A stretch of 41,944 nt of DNA, from assembly GCA_946536925.1 (NCBI GenBank), contig CAMNFC010000006.1, positions 1-41,944 of the forward strand, given 5' to 3'. The stretch comes from an uncultured Selenomonadales bacterium. GTDB taxonomy: Bacteria; Bacillota; Negativicutes; Selenomonadales; Selenomonadaceae. Position 1 is the first letter of the stretch, and each line of letters starts with the position of its first letter. The notes below the pieces were generated by a model. It ran no database searches and was not told where the DNA came from. It saw nothing but the letters and a program-made list of their open reading frames with translations. Shown here in pieces: positions 26,022-35,521 of this stretch. The position numbers and the translations under genes were made by a program.

Positions 26022-26050
26022 TTGTACAAAATCGGCAAGCTGTGTTATTA
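26022..26050 (+). promoter_or_regulatory. promoter TTGTAC-17-TTATTA upstream of the hybrid kinase
   Basis: hexamers with 17-nt spacing. Confidence 0.45.
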
Positions 26051-26084
26051 TGGCAGAAAATTTTTGAAGTCATTCGGAGGGGAC

Positions 26085-27719
26085 ATGGGAAAAACGACTT
26101 TTTTGGGCAAAAAATATTTGTACGAAGTTTTGCCGATGCTTAAATGGGTCGCGGAACAAGTTCCCGGCGGATTCTTCGTCTATTCCGCAAAGGAGCCCTA
26201 TGAAATTTTTTACGTCAATAGCGAAGTCTTGGACATCTACGGTTGCGAAAACCTCGACGAGTTCCGAGAGCTGACGGGCTACACTTTCCAAGGCATGGTT
26301 CACCCCGACGACTTCGACGCCATTCAAGAGTCAATCGAGGAACAAATCGCCGACCCCGAAAACGACCGCCTTGACCACGTGGAATATCGAATCACGCGCA
26401 AAGACGGACAAATCCGCTGGATCGACGACTACGGGCACTTCGCGACCTTCCCCGAGCACGGCGACGCATTTTACGTTTTCATCAGCGACATCACCGAGAG
26501 GCGGCAGATTCAGGAGGAGAAGCTGCGCATGGAAATTGAACTTGAGAAAGAGAGACAGGCCAGCGAAGTCAAAGCGGCGTTCCTGTTCAACATCTCGCAC
26601 GATATTTTGACACCGCTCAACTCGATCATGGGTTTCACGGATTTGGCGCGGCGACATCTTCACGAGCCGGAACTTTTGAAAAATTATTTGGAAAAAGTCG
26701 ACGAGAGCAGCCGACAAATGCTCACCCTCGTCAACGACCTGCTGGACATGAGCAAGATAACTTACGGGCGCACGCAACTGCGAAACGAAATCTGCGACCT
26801 GGAAGAGCAAGTCTTGGTCGTCGTGCACGCCTTCAAACAGCGGGCGGAAGCAAAAAATATTTCCCTCGAATGCGTGACGAATCTGCCGCGCGAACTAGTT
26901 TACACCGACGACGTGAACCTTCGGAAAATTCTTTCCGGCCTGGTGGACAACGCGATAAAGTTCACTCCGCCCGGCGGCCACGTCAAACTTTCCGCCAAGA
27001 AGAAAAAAGTTTCCGACGCGGGATATCTTCGTTGCGAATTTATAATTTCGGATGACGGCGTGGGTATGACCGCAGACTTTATGCGCCGCATGTACGAAAC
27101 TTTCGAGCGCGAAGAAACTTCCACGAAGACCGGCCACATCAGCGCGGGTCTCGGCTTGGCCATAACCAAAAAACTTCTCGACGCCATGGGCGGCTCAATC
27201 GAGGCCGTCAGCGAGAAAGGCAAGGGCACGACCTTTACCGTCGGGATGCCGTTCAAAATTTATCGCGAAGGCGACGAGAAGAAAACGGACGCGCCGATTG
27301 AAAAAATTTCCGCGGAAGAAAATCTCGGTCACAGAATTCTTTTGGTCGACGACATCGAACTCAATCGCCTGCTCGCCGAAACGATTTTGGAAGAATCGGG
27401 CTTTTCCGTCGAGACCGTGGCCGACGGCGTCGAAGCTGTCGAAGCTTTCACTCGGCACCCGCCCGGCTATTACGATTTAGTTTTGATGGATATCCAAATG
27501 CCGATAATGAACGGCTATGAGGCCACGCGCGCGATTCGTGCTCTCGACCGCCCCGACGCAAAAGTTTTGCCGATCATCGCGCTGAGTGCAAATTCCCGCG
27601 ACGAAGACAGACGCATGAGCATGGAGAGCGGCATGAACTATCACATCGCCAAACCGTTTGACGTCGTGCAACTTATCGCCGCCGTCAACAAATATATTGC
27701 TGCAAGAAAAGAACTTTAA
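26085..27719 (+). CDS. PAS-containing hybrid histidine kinase with C-terminal receiver domain
   Basis: PAS-like region ending in FISDITER; H-box FNISHDILTPLNSIMGFTDLA; HATPase_c; receiver ILLVDDIELN...VLMDIQMPIMNGYEATR. Confidence 0.92.
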   Translation: MGKTTFLGKKYLYEVLPMLKWVAEQVPGGFFVYSAKEPYEIFYVNSEVLDIYGCENLDEFRELTGYTFQGMVHPDDFDAIQESIEEQIADPENDRLDHVEYRITRKDGQIRWIDDYGHFATFPEHGDAFYVFISDITERRQIQEEKLRMEIELEKERQASEVKAAFLFNISHDILTPLNSIMGFTDLARRHLHEPELLKNYLEKVDESSRQMLTLVNDLLDMSKITYGRTQLRNEICDLEEQVLVVVHAFKQRAEAKNISLECVTNLPRELVYTDDVNLRKILSGLVDNAIKFTPPGGHVKLSAKKKKVSDAGYLRCEFIISDDGVGMTADFMRRMYETFEREETSTKTGHISAGLGLAITKKLLDAMGGSIEAVSEKGKGTTFTVGMPFKIYREGDEKKTDAPIEKISAEENLGHRILLVDDIELNRLLAETILEESGFSVETVADGVEAVEAFTRHPPGYYDLVLMDIQMPIMNGYEATRAIRALDRPDAKVLPIIALSANSRDEDRRMSMESGMNYHIAKPFDVVQLIAAVNKYIAARKEL

Positions 27720-27733
27720 AGGAGATTGAAAAA

Positions 27734-28030
27734 ATGGAAATTCAAAAGGAACAAAACGGAAGCGCATTGACGATTAAGGTTATCGGCCGGCTCGACGCGG
27801 GTTCCGCGCCCGAACTTTCCAAGGAGCTGACGACCGCGCTCGACGGCGTGACGGATTTGACGTTCGACTTTGCCGAGCTCAAGTACATTGCTTCGGCGGG
27901 TTTGCGCGTGTTGCTCGTCGCCCAAAAACGCATGAACAAACAAGGCTCGATGAAACTCGTCAACGTGAGCGAGGCCGTTTTGGAAGTTTTGGACATGACT
28001 GGTTTTGCCAGCTTGATGACGATTGCTTGA
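27734..28030 (+). CDS. STAS-domain anti-sigma factor antagonist
   Basis: LTIKVIGRLDAGSAPELSKELTTALDG...LTFDFAELKYIASAGLRVLLVAQK. Confidence 0.9.
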   Translation: MEIQKEQNGSALTIKVIGRLDAGSAPELSKELTTALDGVTDLTFDFAELKYIASAGLRVLLVAQKRMNKQGSMKLVNVSEAVLEVLDMTGFASLMTIA

Positions 28031-28042
28031 CGGAGAATTTTT

Positions 28043-28450
28043 ATGGAAAAAATTACGGTTGAAGCTGTACTCGAAAATCTTCAGCGGGTCATCGACTTTG
28101 CGACGGAAAAATTGGAAGAGCGCGACTGCTCGATGAAAATCATCATGCAGACGGAGCTCGTCATCGAAGAAATTTTCGTCAACATTTCCAGCTACGCCTA
28201 TCACCCCGAAACGGGCTCGGCGACTTTTTGCATTGAGTTCGAGGAAAACCCCAACGCCGTGTTGATGACTTTTATCGACAGCGGCAAACACTACAATCCC
28301 CTTGAACAAGCACCGCCCGACACCTCGCTTGACATTGACGAACGCGAAGTGGGCGGCCTGGGGATTTTCCTTGTCAAAAAAAATGTCGACGAAATTTCTT
28401 ACGAGTACACGGACGGAAAAAATATTCTGCACATGAAAAAATTTTTCTGA
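28043..28450 (+). CDS. RsbW/SpoIIAB-like anti-sigma regulatory factor (HATPase_c_2)
   Basis: MQTELVIEEIFVNISSYAY...ALMTFIDSGKHYNPLEQAPPD...EREVGGLGIFLVKKNVDEISYEYTDGKNILHMKKFF. Confidence 0.9.
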   Translation: MEKITVEAVLENLQRVIDFATEKLEERDCSMKIIMQTELVIEEIFVNISSYAYHPETGSATFCIEFEENPNAVLMTFIDSGKHYNPLEQAPPDTSLDIDEREVGGLGIFLVKKNVDEISYEYTDGKNILHMKKFF

Positions 28451-28459
28451 GGTTTTTCG

Positions 28460-30631
28460 ATGAAGTGGAACATTCAAAAGAGGCTGCTCGTCCTCGTCAT
28501 GGCGGCGGGGATCTTGTCATTCTTGGCGATGAGCGGCCTTTCTTTTTACGGACTTTCAATAGTGCAAAGCGAGATGCAAGAGCTTGGCGACGATTTGGGC
28601 AGGGCGGGCTCTAACTTCACGAAAAATTTGGTGATGTATCAGCTAAAAAAAACTCTCGGCGAGATGGCCGCGGCTCAAGCAGAATTTATCGACCACGAAG
28701 CCGTGATGATTGAATCGACCGTGAAAGTTTTGGCCAAAGAAATGACAAAGATCACTTCCAACCCGAACGATTATAAGCCCGTTAAACTTCGCAACCCGCA
28801 GTTCGAGACGGTCTTGAACGCGCAAGCCTATCTGACTTACGGGCCCGAAGTGAAACGACACGGCCTGTCGCCCGCTCTCGACCGCGAGATTTTAATCGCC
28901 GGAAATATTCGCACGGTTTTGGAGCCCGTCGCAAAATCTTTTATCGATTATAAATCTTCGTGCTATGTCGGCTCCAGGGACGGCTGGTTTATTTGCGCGA
29001 GCGTTTTCCCCGACGTGAAAGGTGCTTTGCCGTTCGAGGAGAATGAATTTTTTGATTACGACCCGCGCGAACGTCCCTGGTACAAAGCGGCAGTCGCGGC
29101 CAATGAACCCGTCTTCTCCGACCTGTACACGCACGTCAACCTAAGCCAATATCAGCTCATCGGCTGTTCGGCTCCGTTCTATGACGCGGCGGGCAACGTG
29201 GCGGGCGTCGTGGGCATCGACATGTCCAACGTCGACATTTACAACGCGATTCAACAGACGGCAATCGGTGCCAACGGTTTTAGTTTCATTTTGAACAAGG
29301 ACGGTAAGATTATTTTTTCTTCGCGCACGACGGGCACCCTCGTTGCAGTTTCCGGCGGCGGCGACTTGAGAGAACATCGCGGGCAATCTCTGGCGTACGC
29401 GGCCTCTCAAATGATCAAAGGCAAGGACGGAATTTTGCCCGTGACGGTCGACGGCGAAGAATATTTTTTGGCTTTCGCGCCAATGGAAACGCTCGGCTGG
29501 AGTTTCGCCACGTTGACTTTGCGCAAAGATGTCGACGCCCTGGCCGAAGACAGCCGCAATTATTTTCTCGCACAGGTCGACGAATTTTCCACGCGCCTGC
29601 AGGACGAATATTTTTTCATGTCGTTTTTCGGAGCAATGTTGCTGGCGTACATGCTCTACATTTTTTTCAAGGCCGGCAACAAACTTTCGGGCTTGCTCGT
29701 CAAACCAATTCACGTGCTGAGCGATTCCGTGCGCGAAATTTCCTCCGGCAACCTCGACAAAAAAATCGACATCAAAACCGGCGACGAGATCGAGCACCTG
29801 GCCATTTGCTTCAACGAGATGACGGGCGAGCTGAAAAATTATATGGCGAACTTGACGCGCGTCACGGCCGAAAAAGAACGCCTGGCCACCGAGCTTGACG
29901 TCGCAACGGAAATTCAAAGCGGCATGTTGCCCAAAGATTTTCCCGTCCGAAAAGATTTTGAACTCTTCGCGACGATGACGCCCGCAAAAGAAGTCGGCGG
30001 AGATTTTTACGATTTTTATTTCCTCGACGAAAAACATTTGGCGATAACGGTCGCTGACGTTTCGGGCAAAGGAATTCCCGCCGCGCTCTTCATGGTCGTC
30101 AGCAAAACGATTCTGAACAACTTCGCCGCGACTTTTTACAAGCAAAACGGATTGGCTCCCGTGGTCGCCGCGGCCAACGAGCAACTTTGCGCACAAAACG
30201 AGGCGATGATGTTCGTGACGGCTTTTGTCGGCGTGTTGGATTTGGAGACGGGAGAATTTGTTTTCGTCAACGCGGGACACAATCCGCCCGTGATTTATCG
30301 CGCGGAAAAAAATTCTTGCGACTTCCTCGACGTGGAAAAAAATTTTGTTCTCGGCCCGATTGACGGCGTGCCTTTCGTCGAGCAAAAAATTTTCCTCAAA
30401 CGCGGCGATTTGATTTTCCTTTACACCGACGGCGTGACCGAAGCTCTCAACGTCGCGGAGGAAGAATATTTGCCCGAACGTCTGATAAAATTTATGAACT
30501 CAACGGACTGCGCGGCTGATTTAAAAATTTTGCTGAAAGAAATTCGCGGCGATCTTTCAAAGCACGTGGGCGAGGCCGAGCAATCCGACGATATAACGAT
30601 GTTCGCGCTGAGGTTCAAAAATGAAACTTAA
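28460..30631 (+). CDS. SpoIIE/PP2C phosphatase with dCache sensor and HAMP (paralog 1)
   Basis: sensor region; HAMP near VKPIHVLSDSVREISSGNLDKKIDIKTGDEIEHLA; SpoIIE domain FATMTPAKEVGGDFYDFYFLDEKHLAITVADVSGKGIPAALFM. Confidence 0.93.
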   Translation: MKWNIQKRLLVLVMAAGILSFLAMSGLSFYGLSIVQSEMQELGDDLGRAGSNFTKNLVMYQLKKTLGEMAAAQAEFIDHEAVMIESTVKVLAKEMTKITSNPNDYKPVKLRNPQFETVLNAQAYLTYGPEVKRHGLSPALDREILIAGNIRTVLEPVAKSFIDYKSSCYVGSRDGWFICASVFPDVKGALPFEENEFFDYDPRERPWYKAAVAANEPVFSDLYTHVNLSQYQLIGCSAPFYDAAGNVAGVVGIDMSNVDIYNAIQQTAIGANGFSFILNKDGKIIFSSRTTGTLVAVSGGGDLREHRGQSLAYAASQMIKGKDGILPVTVDGEEYFLAFAPMETLGWSFATLTLRKDVDALAEDSRNYFLAQVDEFSTRLQDEYFFMSFFGAMLLAYMLYIFFKAGNKLSGLLVKPIHVLSDSVREISSGNLDKKIDIKTGDEIEHLAICFNEMTGELKNYMANLTRVTAEKERLATELDVATEIQSGMLPKDFPVRKDFELFATMTPAKEVGGDFYDFYFLDEKHLAITVADVSGKGIPAALFMVVSKTILNNFAATFYKQNGLAPVVAAANEQLCAQNEAMMFVTAFVGVLDLETGEFVFVNAGHNPPVIYRAEKNSCDFLDVEKNFVLGPIDGVPFVEQKIFLKRGDLIFLYTDGVTEALNVAEEEYLPERLIKFMNSTDCAADLKILLKEIRGDLSKHVGEAEQSDDITMFALRFKNET
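29933..30372 (+). repeat. 440-bp exact duplicate, copy 1 (copy 2 at 32109-32548)
   Basis: line-by-line comparison shows identity over the whole tract, with synonymous differences immediately outside it. Confidence 0.9.
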
Positions 30632-32807
30632 CATTCACAAAAAAGTTTTGATGCTGGTTTTGGGCGCGGGGCTGACGACTTTTCTCGTGCTTAGCATTTT
30701 TTCCTACTTCGGCAAAAATCTTGTGCAACGTGACATGGCGGATATGAGCGTCGAATTGGGAGAAAAAAGTGCCGGCTTCACCGACGCGCTGGTGGTTGAC
30801 CAACTCAAAAAAACTTTCGGCGAGCTGGCGGAAGTCAAAGCGCAATTCATCGATTGGGAGATGGCCGTCCTTCGCGACGACGCAACGATTTTGGCAGACG
30901 CCGTGACGGAAATTTTTTCTCACCCCGAAAATTATTTGCCGAAAGATTTGCCCGACCCGCGCACTGACCAAATTAAAAACACAGTGCTTTACAAACTTTA
31001 CGCGCCGGACATTCGCGACAACGTCACGCCCGAAATTCAACGCGAAATAAATTTGGCTGCCAACGTCAAAGATTTTTTGCCCGAAGTTTTGAAGAGCTAC
31101 GAAGGCTTCAGCGCGACGGCTTTTGTCGGCGGCGAAAAGGGCTGGTATATGTGCTCGCGGCTCGTCTTGAACGATGACGGCACCACCGATTACAACAAAG
31201 TCGTTCAGCTTTCGCCCGAATACATTTACAACTTCGACCCGCGCAAACGTCCCTGGTACATCGCGGCGAAAAGTGCCGGCAAGCCCGTTATCTCCGAGCC
31301 GTATTACACGGTCAATGTGGACGACGGCTACTATCAAATCGGTGCGAGTGCTCCGTTCTATGACGCGGCGGGAAATACGTTGGGCGTGGCCGGCATCGAC
31401 TCTTCCAACATCAGCATTTACGATTGGATCAACGAATCCGCCTCGAGCAAAGGCAGCGTAAATTTCGTTCTCAACAAGCGCGGCGAAATTATTTTCTCGA
31501 CACAAAAAGAAGGAGCCTTGGCCATGAGCGTCGACGGCGATCTGAGAAAAAATCCCGAAGAAAGTTTGGCGGAGGCAGCTCAAAAAATGATCGCGGGCGA
31601 AGAAGACGTTTTGCCCGTCACTTGCAACGGAGAAAATTTTTTCCTGGCGTTCGCGCCGATGAAAGAGACCGGCTGGAGCTTCGGCATGCTCATCCCCGCG
31701 TCTGAAGTTTTGGAGGCGACGGAAGGTACGCAAGAATATTTCGTCGAGCAAGTCACAAAACTCCAAAAGCAAATGCGCCGGGAACATTCTTACACAAACA
31801 AAATCGTGGTGGCGGTTCCCGTTGCCCTGCTGATAATTTTATTTTTGATGAGCATGAATTTATCGCGGCGTTTCGTCAAACCGATTCACGATCTGGCCGA
31901 CGGCGTGCGCGAAATTTCTTCCGGCAACCTCGAAAAAAAATTGGACGTGCGCACCGGCGACGAGATCGAGCATCTGGCCGTTTGCTTCAACGCCATGACC
32001 GACGAGCTGAAAATTTACATGACGAACCTGACGAAGGAGACCGCCGAGAAGGAACGCCTCGCAACCGAGCTCGACGTCGCAACGGAAATTCAGAGCGGTA
32101 TGTTGCCAAAAGATTTTCCCGTCCGAAAAGATTTTGAACTCTTCGCGACGATGACGCCCGCAAAAGAAGTCGGCGGAGATTTTTACGATTTTTATTTCCT
32201 CGACGAAAAACATTTGGCGATAACGGTCGCTGACGTTTCGGGCAAAGGAATTCCCGCCGCGCTCTTCATGGTCGTCAGCAAAACGATTCTGAACAACTTC
32301 GCCGCGACTTTTTACAAGCAAAACGGATTGGCTCCCGTGGTCGCCGCGGCCAACGAGCAACTTTGCGCACAAAACGAGGCGATGATGTTCGTGACGGCTT
32401 TTGTCGGCGTGTTGGATTTGGAGACGGGAGAATTTGTTTTCGTCAACGCGGGACACAATCCGCCCGTGATTTATCGCGCGGAAAAAAATTCTTGCGACTT
32501 CCTCGACGTGGAAAAAAATTTTGTTCTCGGCCCGATTGACGGCGTGCCCTTCGTCGAGCAAAAAATTTTCCTTAAGCGCGGCGATCTTCTCTTCCTCTAC
32601 ACGGACGGCGTAACCGAAGCTCTCAACGTCGACGAGGAAGAATATTTGCCCGAACGTCTGATAAAATTTATGAATTCGACGGACTGCGCGGCCGATTTGA
32701 AAACTCTGCTGAAAGAAATTCGCGGCGATCTTTCAAAGCACGTGGGCGAGGCGGAGCAATCCGACGATATAACGATGTTCGCGCTCAGATTCAACGGCAA
32801 GTCGTAA
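30621..32807 (+). CDS. SpoIIE/PP2C phosphatase with dCache sensor and HAMP (paralog 2)
   Basis: same architecture; ATG overlaps the end of paralog 1 by 11 nt. Confidence 0.93.
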   Translation: MKLNIHKKVLMLVLGAGLTTFLVLSIFSYFGKNLVQRDMADMSVELGEKSAGFTDALVVDQLKKTFGELAEVKAQFIDWEMAVLRDDATILADAVTEIFSHPENYLPKDLPDPRTDQIKNTVLYKLYAPDIRDNVTPEIQREINLAANVKDFLPEVLKSYEGFSATAFVGGEKGWYMCSRLVLNDDGTTDYNKVVQLSPEYIYNFDPRKRPWYIAAKSAGKPVISEPYYTVNVDDGYYQIGASAPFYDAAGNTLGVAGIDSSNISIYDWINESASSKGSVNFVLNKRGEIIFSTQKEGALAMSVDGDLRKNPEESLAEAAQKMIAGEEDVLPVTCNGENFFLAFAPMKETGWSFGMLIPASEVLEATEGTQEYFVEQVTKLQKQMRREHSYTNKIVVAVPVALLIILFLMSMNLSRRFVKPIHDLADGVREISSGNLEKKLDVRTGDEIEHLAVCFNAMTDELKIYMTNLTKETAEKERLATELDVATEIQSGMLPKDFPVRKDFELFATMTPAKEVGGDFYDFYFLDEKHLAITVADVSGKGIPAALFMVVSKTILNNFAATFYKQNGLAPVVAAANEQLCAQNEAMMFVTAFVGVLDLETGEFVFVNAGHNPPVIYRAEKNSCDFLDVEKNFVLGPIDGVPFVEQKIFLKRGDLLFLYTDGVTEALNVDEEEYLPERLIKFMNSTDCAADLKTLLKEIRGDLSKHVGEAEQSDDITMFALRFNGKS
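32109..32548 (+). repeat. 440-bp exact duplicate, copy 2
   Basis: see copy 1. Confidence 0.9.
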
Positions 32808-32816
32808 AAAAAAATT

Positions 32817-32842
32817 TCCCCGAAAACGTCGGGGATTTTTTT
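32817..32842 (+). terminator. terminator of the partner-switching operon
   Basis: tccccga-aaacg-tcgggga followed by ttttttt. Confidence 0.75.
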
Positions 32843-32956
32843 CGCGAAATTTTAAATCGTAAAATAAATGCGTCCTATGTTGCAGGAAATACCTTCGCCG
32901 CAACGAATATTTTTTGCGCAATAGTTCTTTTGGTTTTTTGGGAGAGGTGAATTTTT

Positions 32957-34297
32957 ATGGAAATGTTTTTAGGATTCCTGGTGCTCTTGGCGTGCTTGAT
33001 TGTCGGCGTGCGCCACGGCGGAATCGGGCTGGCCGTCATAAGCGGCATTGGTCTCGTAGTTTACACATTCATTTTCGGTTACAAGCCCGGCTCCCCGCCT
33101 ATCGACGTTATGCTGACGATTTTGGCGGTGGTCACGTGCGCGGGCTTCCTGCAAACTTCGGGCGGCTTAACGGTCATGTTGAAGTACGCGGAGAAATTTT
33201 TGCGCAACAATCCAAAACACGTCACGATTCTTGCGCCGCTGACGACTTGGTTTTTGACAGTCCTTTGCGGCACGGGTCACGTCGTCTACACGATGTTCCC
33301 GATTATCTACGACATTGCGATTAAGCAAAACATTCGCCCCGAACGCCCGATGGCAGTCGCGTCGGTCGCCTCGCAGATGGGCATTTGCGCGTCGCCGGTG
33401 TCGGTCGCTATCGTTTCTATCGTCGGCTTCATGGCAACGGCGGGTCACAATTATTCCGTCCTCCAGCTTCTGGCGGTCGCCATGCCGGCAACGGGGCTCG
33501 GCGTTCTCTTCGCGGCTCTGTGGAGTTATCGTCGCGGCAAAGACCTCGACAAGGACGAACGCTTCCAAGAATTTATCAAAGACCCCGAAAACAAAGCTTA
33601 CGTCTACGGCGACAGCGAATCGCTCATGGGCAAGGAGCTTCCGAAGAGTTACTATCACGCGATGTACATTTTCTTCCTCGGCATTATCGTTATCGCCATC
33701 CTCGGCAACTTCTCCGAACTCCTGCCGCATTTCCCGAACGCCAAGGGTGACATGAAACCCATTTCCATGACGGCGGTTATCCAGATGGTCATGCTGCTCG
33801 TCGCCGCCGCGATTCTGTTCGTCTGCAAAGTCAAAGCAAAGGACGTCGGCAACAGCCAGGTTTTCAAATCGGGTATCGTCGCGCTCGTGTCGGTCTACGG
33901 CGTCGCGTGGATGGCAAACACTTTCTTCAGCGCGCACATGGCTTTCCTGCGTGATTTCCTCGGCAACGCTGTCGCCACTTATCCGTGGGCGTTCGCGATT
34001 ATCGCCTTCCTCACGTCCAAGCTCGTCAACTCTCAGGCGGCGGCTATCGCTATCGTCTTCCCCATGGCGTTGAGCGTCGGCATGGACCCCGTTATCATCA
34101 TGTCGTTCATCAGCGCGTGCTACGGTTACTTCTTCCTGCCGACTTATCCTTCCGACCTGGCGTGTATCGGCTTCGACCGTTCGGGCACGACCAGAATCGG
34201 CAAATACATTTTGAATCACTCGTTCATGATTCCCGGTTTGATCGGCGTCATCAGCGGCTGCTGCGTCGGCTTCGTCATGGCGCACATCGTCTTGTAA
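32957..34297 (+). CDS. dcuB: anaerobic C4-dicarboxylate transporter, DcuA/DcuB family
   Basis: GFLVLLACLIVGVRHGGIGLAVISGIGLVVYTFIFGYKPGSPPIDVMLTILAVVTCAGFLQTSGGLTVMLKYAEKFLRNNPKHVTILAPLTTWFLTVLCGTGHVVYTMFPIIYDIA. Confidence 0.92.
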   Translation: MEMFLGFLVLLACLIVGVRHGGIGLAVISGIGLVVYTFIFGYKPGSPPIDVMLTILAVVTCAGFLQTSGGLTVMLKYAEKFLRNNPKHVTILAPLTTWFLTVLCGTGHVVYTMFPIIYDIAIKQNIRPERPMAVASVASQMGICASPVSVAIVSIVGFMATAGHNYSVLQLLAVAMPATGLGVLFAALWSYRRGKDLDKDERFQEFIKDPENKAYVYGDSESLMGKELPKSYYHAMYIFFLGIIVIAILGNFSELLPHFPNAKGDMKPISMTAVIQMVMLLVAAAILFVCKVKAKDVGNSQVFKSGIVALVSVYGVAWMANTFFSAHMAFLRDFLGNAVATYPWAFAIIAFLTSKLVNSQAAAIAIVFPMALSVGMDPVIIMSFISACYGYFFLPTYPSDLACIGFDRSGTTRIGKYILNHSFMIPGLIGVISGCCVGFVMAHIVL

Positions 34298-34299
34298 AA

Positions 34300-35154
34300 T
34301 TATTTCGGCTCGACGGCCTCCAAAGATTTTATCGCCACTTCAATCATCTCATCGTCGGGTTCGCGCGTCGTCAAATATTGCAACCACAGCCCCGGCAACG
34401 TCGCCAGCTTCACGAAAGAATTTTTTGAGCGCGCGGAGAATCGAATCAATTCATACGACAGACCCGCAACCAGCGGCAACAAAATTATCCGCGATAAAAT
34501 CCTCAACCACAGCTCCGGCCAGCCGAGGAACGCGAAAACAAAAATACTCACGAGCATGACAATCAACAGAAAAGCCGTTCCGCACCTGGGATGCAGGCGC
34601 GGAAATTTTTTTACGTTCTCGACCGTCAGCGGCAAATTTGCTTCGTAGCAGAAAATTGTTTTGTGTTCCGCCCCGTGATATTGGAAAACTCTTTGAATGT
34701 CTTTCATGCGCGAGATTGTGAACAGATACGCCAAAAAAATTATCAGCCGCAAAAATCCTTCCGCCAAATTTAAAATTATCGGGTCGTCAGTCAACGCGTG
34801 AAAAAATTTCGCGGCTCCCGTCGGGATCGCCAAAAATAATCCGCACGCCAGCGCGACCGCCAAAATTATCGTGGCGATCATTTCTTTGTCGGAAAGTTGT
34901 TCGTCTTCTTGGCCGGCCGCCTGCGCGGAAAAAGAAAGCGACTTCATGCCCAAGATTAAAGATTCAAATAAACTCACCGCGCCGCGAAGGATCGGCAATT
35001 TCAAAATCGGGAAACGCTCGGCGATCGAGCTGACGGCTTTGACTTGCACGCAAATATTTCCGTCGGGGGAGCGCACGGCCGTTGCGACTTTCCCGAAGCC
35101 GCGCATCATCACGCCTTCGATGACGGCCTGCCCGCCGACGAGTGGTTTGTCCAT
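34300..35154 (-). CDS. yqhQ: DUF1385 membrane protein (YqhQ-like)
   Basis: GGQAVIEGVMMRGFGKVATAVRSPDG...YHGAEHKTIFCYEANLPLTVENVKKFPRLHPRCGTAFL; SD ggaggaaattttATG. Confidence 0.9.
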   Translation of the reverse strand: MDKPLVGGQAVIEGVMMRGFGKVATAVRSPDGNICVQVKAVSSIAERFPILKLPILRGAVSLFESLILGMKSLSFSAQAAGQEDEQLSDKEMIATIILAVALACGLFLAIPTGAAKFFHALTDDPIILNLAEGFLRLIIFLAYLFTISRMKDIQRVFQYHGAEHKTIFCYEANLPLTVENVKKFPRLHPRCGTAFLLIVMLVSIFVFAFLGWPELWLRILSRIILLPLVAGLSYELIRFSARSKNSFVKLATLPGLWLQYLTTREPDDEMIEVAIKSLEAVEPK

Positions 35155-35218
35155 AAAATTTCCTCCAAAAATCAAAACAGACAGGGCGCGTTGTGGGCAA
35201 CCCTGCCTGAAAATTTTT

Positions 35219-35419
35219 TCAAGCTTTTTTGTAGCGTCTGTTGAACTTTTCGATGCGTCCGCCGGCTTTGACGTCGCGCTGGCGTCCCGTGAAAAACGGG
35301 TGGCATTTCGAGCAAACGTCCACGCGCAATTCTTTTTTCGTGGAGCCGGTCTTGAAAGTATTGCCGCAACCGCAAGTCACCGTCGCCTCGAAGTACTGCG
35401 GATGAATTTTTTCCTTCAT
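35219..35419 (-). CDS. rpmE: 50S ribosomal protein L31
   Basis: [63 protein letters not shown]; Zn-binding Cys retained. Confidence 0.96.
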   Translation of the reverse strand: MKEKIHPQYFEATVTCGCGNTFKTGSTKKELRVDVCSKCHPFFTGRQRDVKAGGRIEKFNRRYKKA

Positions 35420-35442
35420 GATTGAGCACCTCCCAAATGCAG

Positions 35443-35472
35443 TTGACGCGAAAACCGCGCAGGGTGTATTAT
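35443..35472 (+). promoter_or_regulatory. promoter of the clpX-like gene TTGACG-18-TATTAT
   Basis: -10 at 35467-35472 overlaps the opposite-strand -10. Confidence 0.5.
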
Positions 35473-35496
35473 ACGCGCCGGGAATTTTATTTGCAA
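35468..35496 (-). promoter_or_regulatory. rpmE promoter TTGCAA-17-TATAAT
   Basis: perfect -10 on minus strand (attata at 35468-35473). Confidence 0.65.
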
Positions 35497-35521
35497 GTTT
35501 TACAAAGGAGAAATTTTTCAA

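Noticed and set aside
29141-31787. minus-strand ORFs of 414 and 390 aa opposite the SpoIIE genes
   Set aside because: Reverse-frame shadows; their similarity to the 31860-32561 minus ORF is just the 440-bp duplicated tract.
33167-34285. 372-aa minus-strand ORF opposite dcuB
   Set aside because: Asp/Arg/His/Glu-rich reverse translation of a membrane transporter; no initiation signal.
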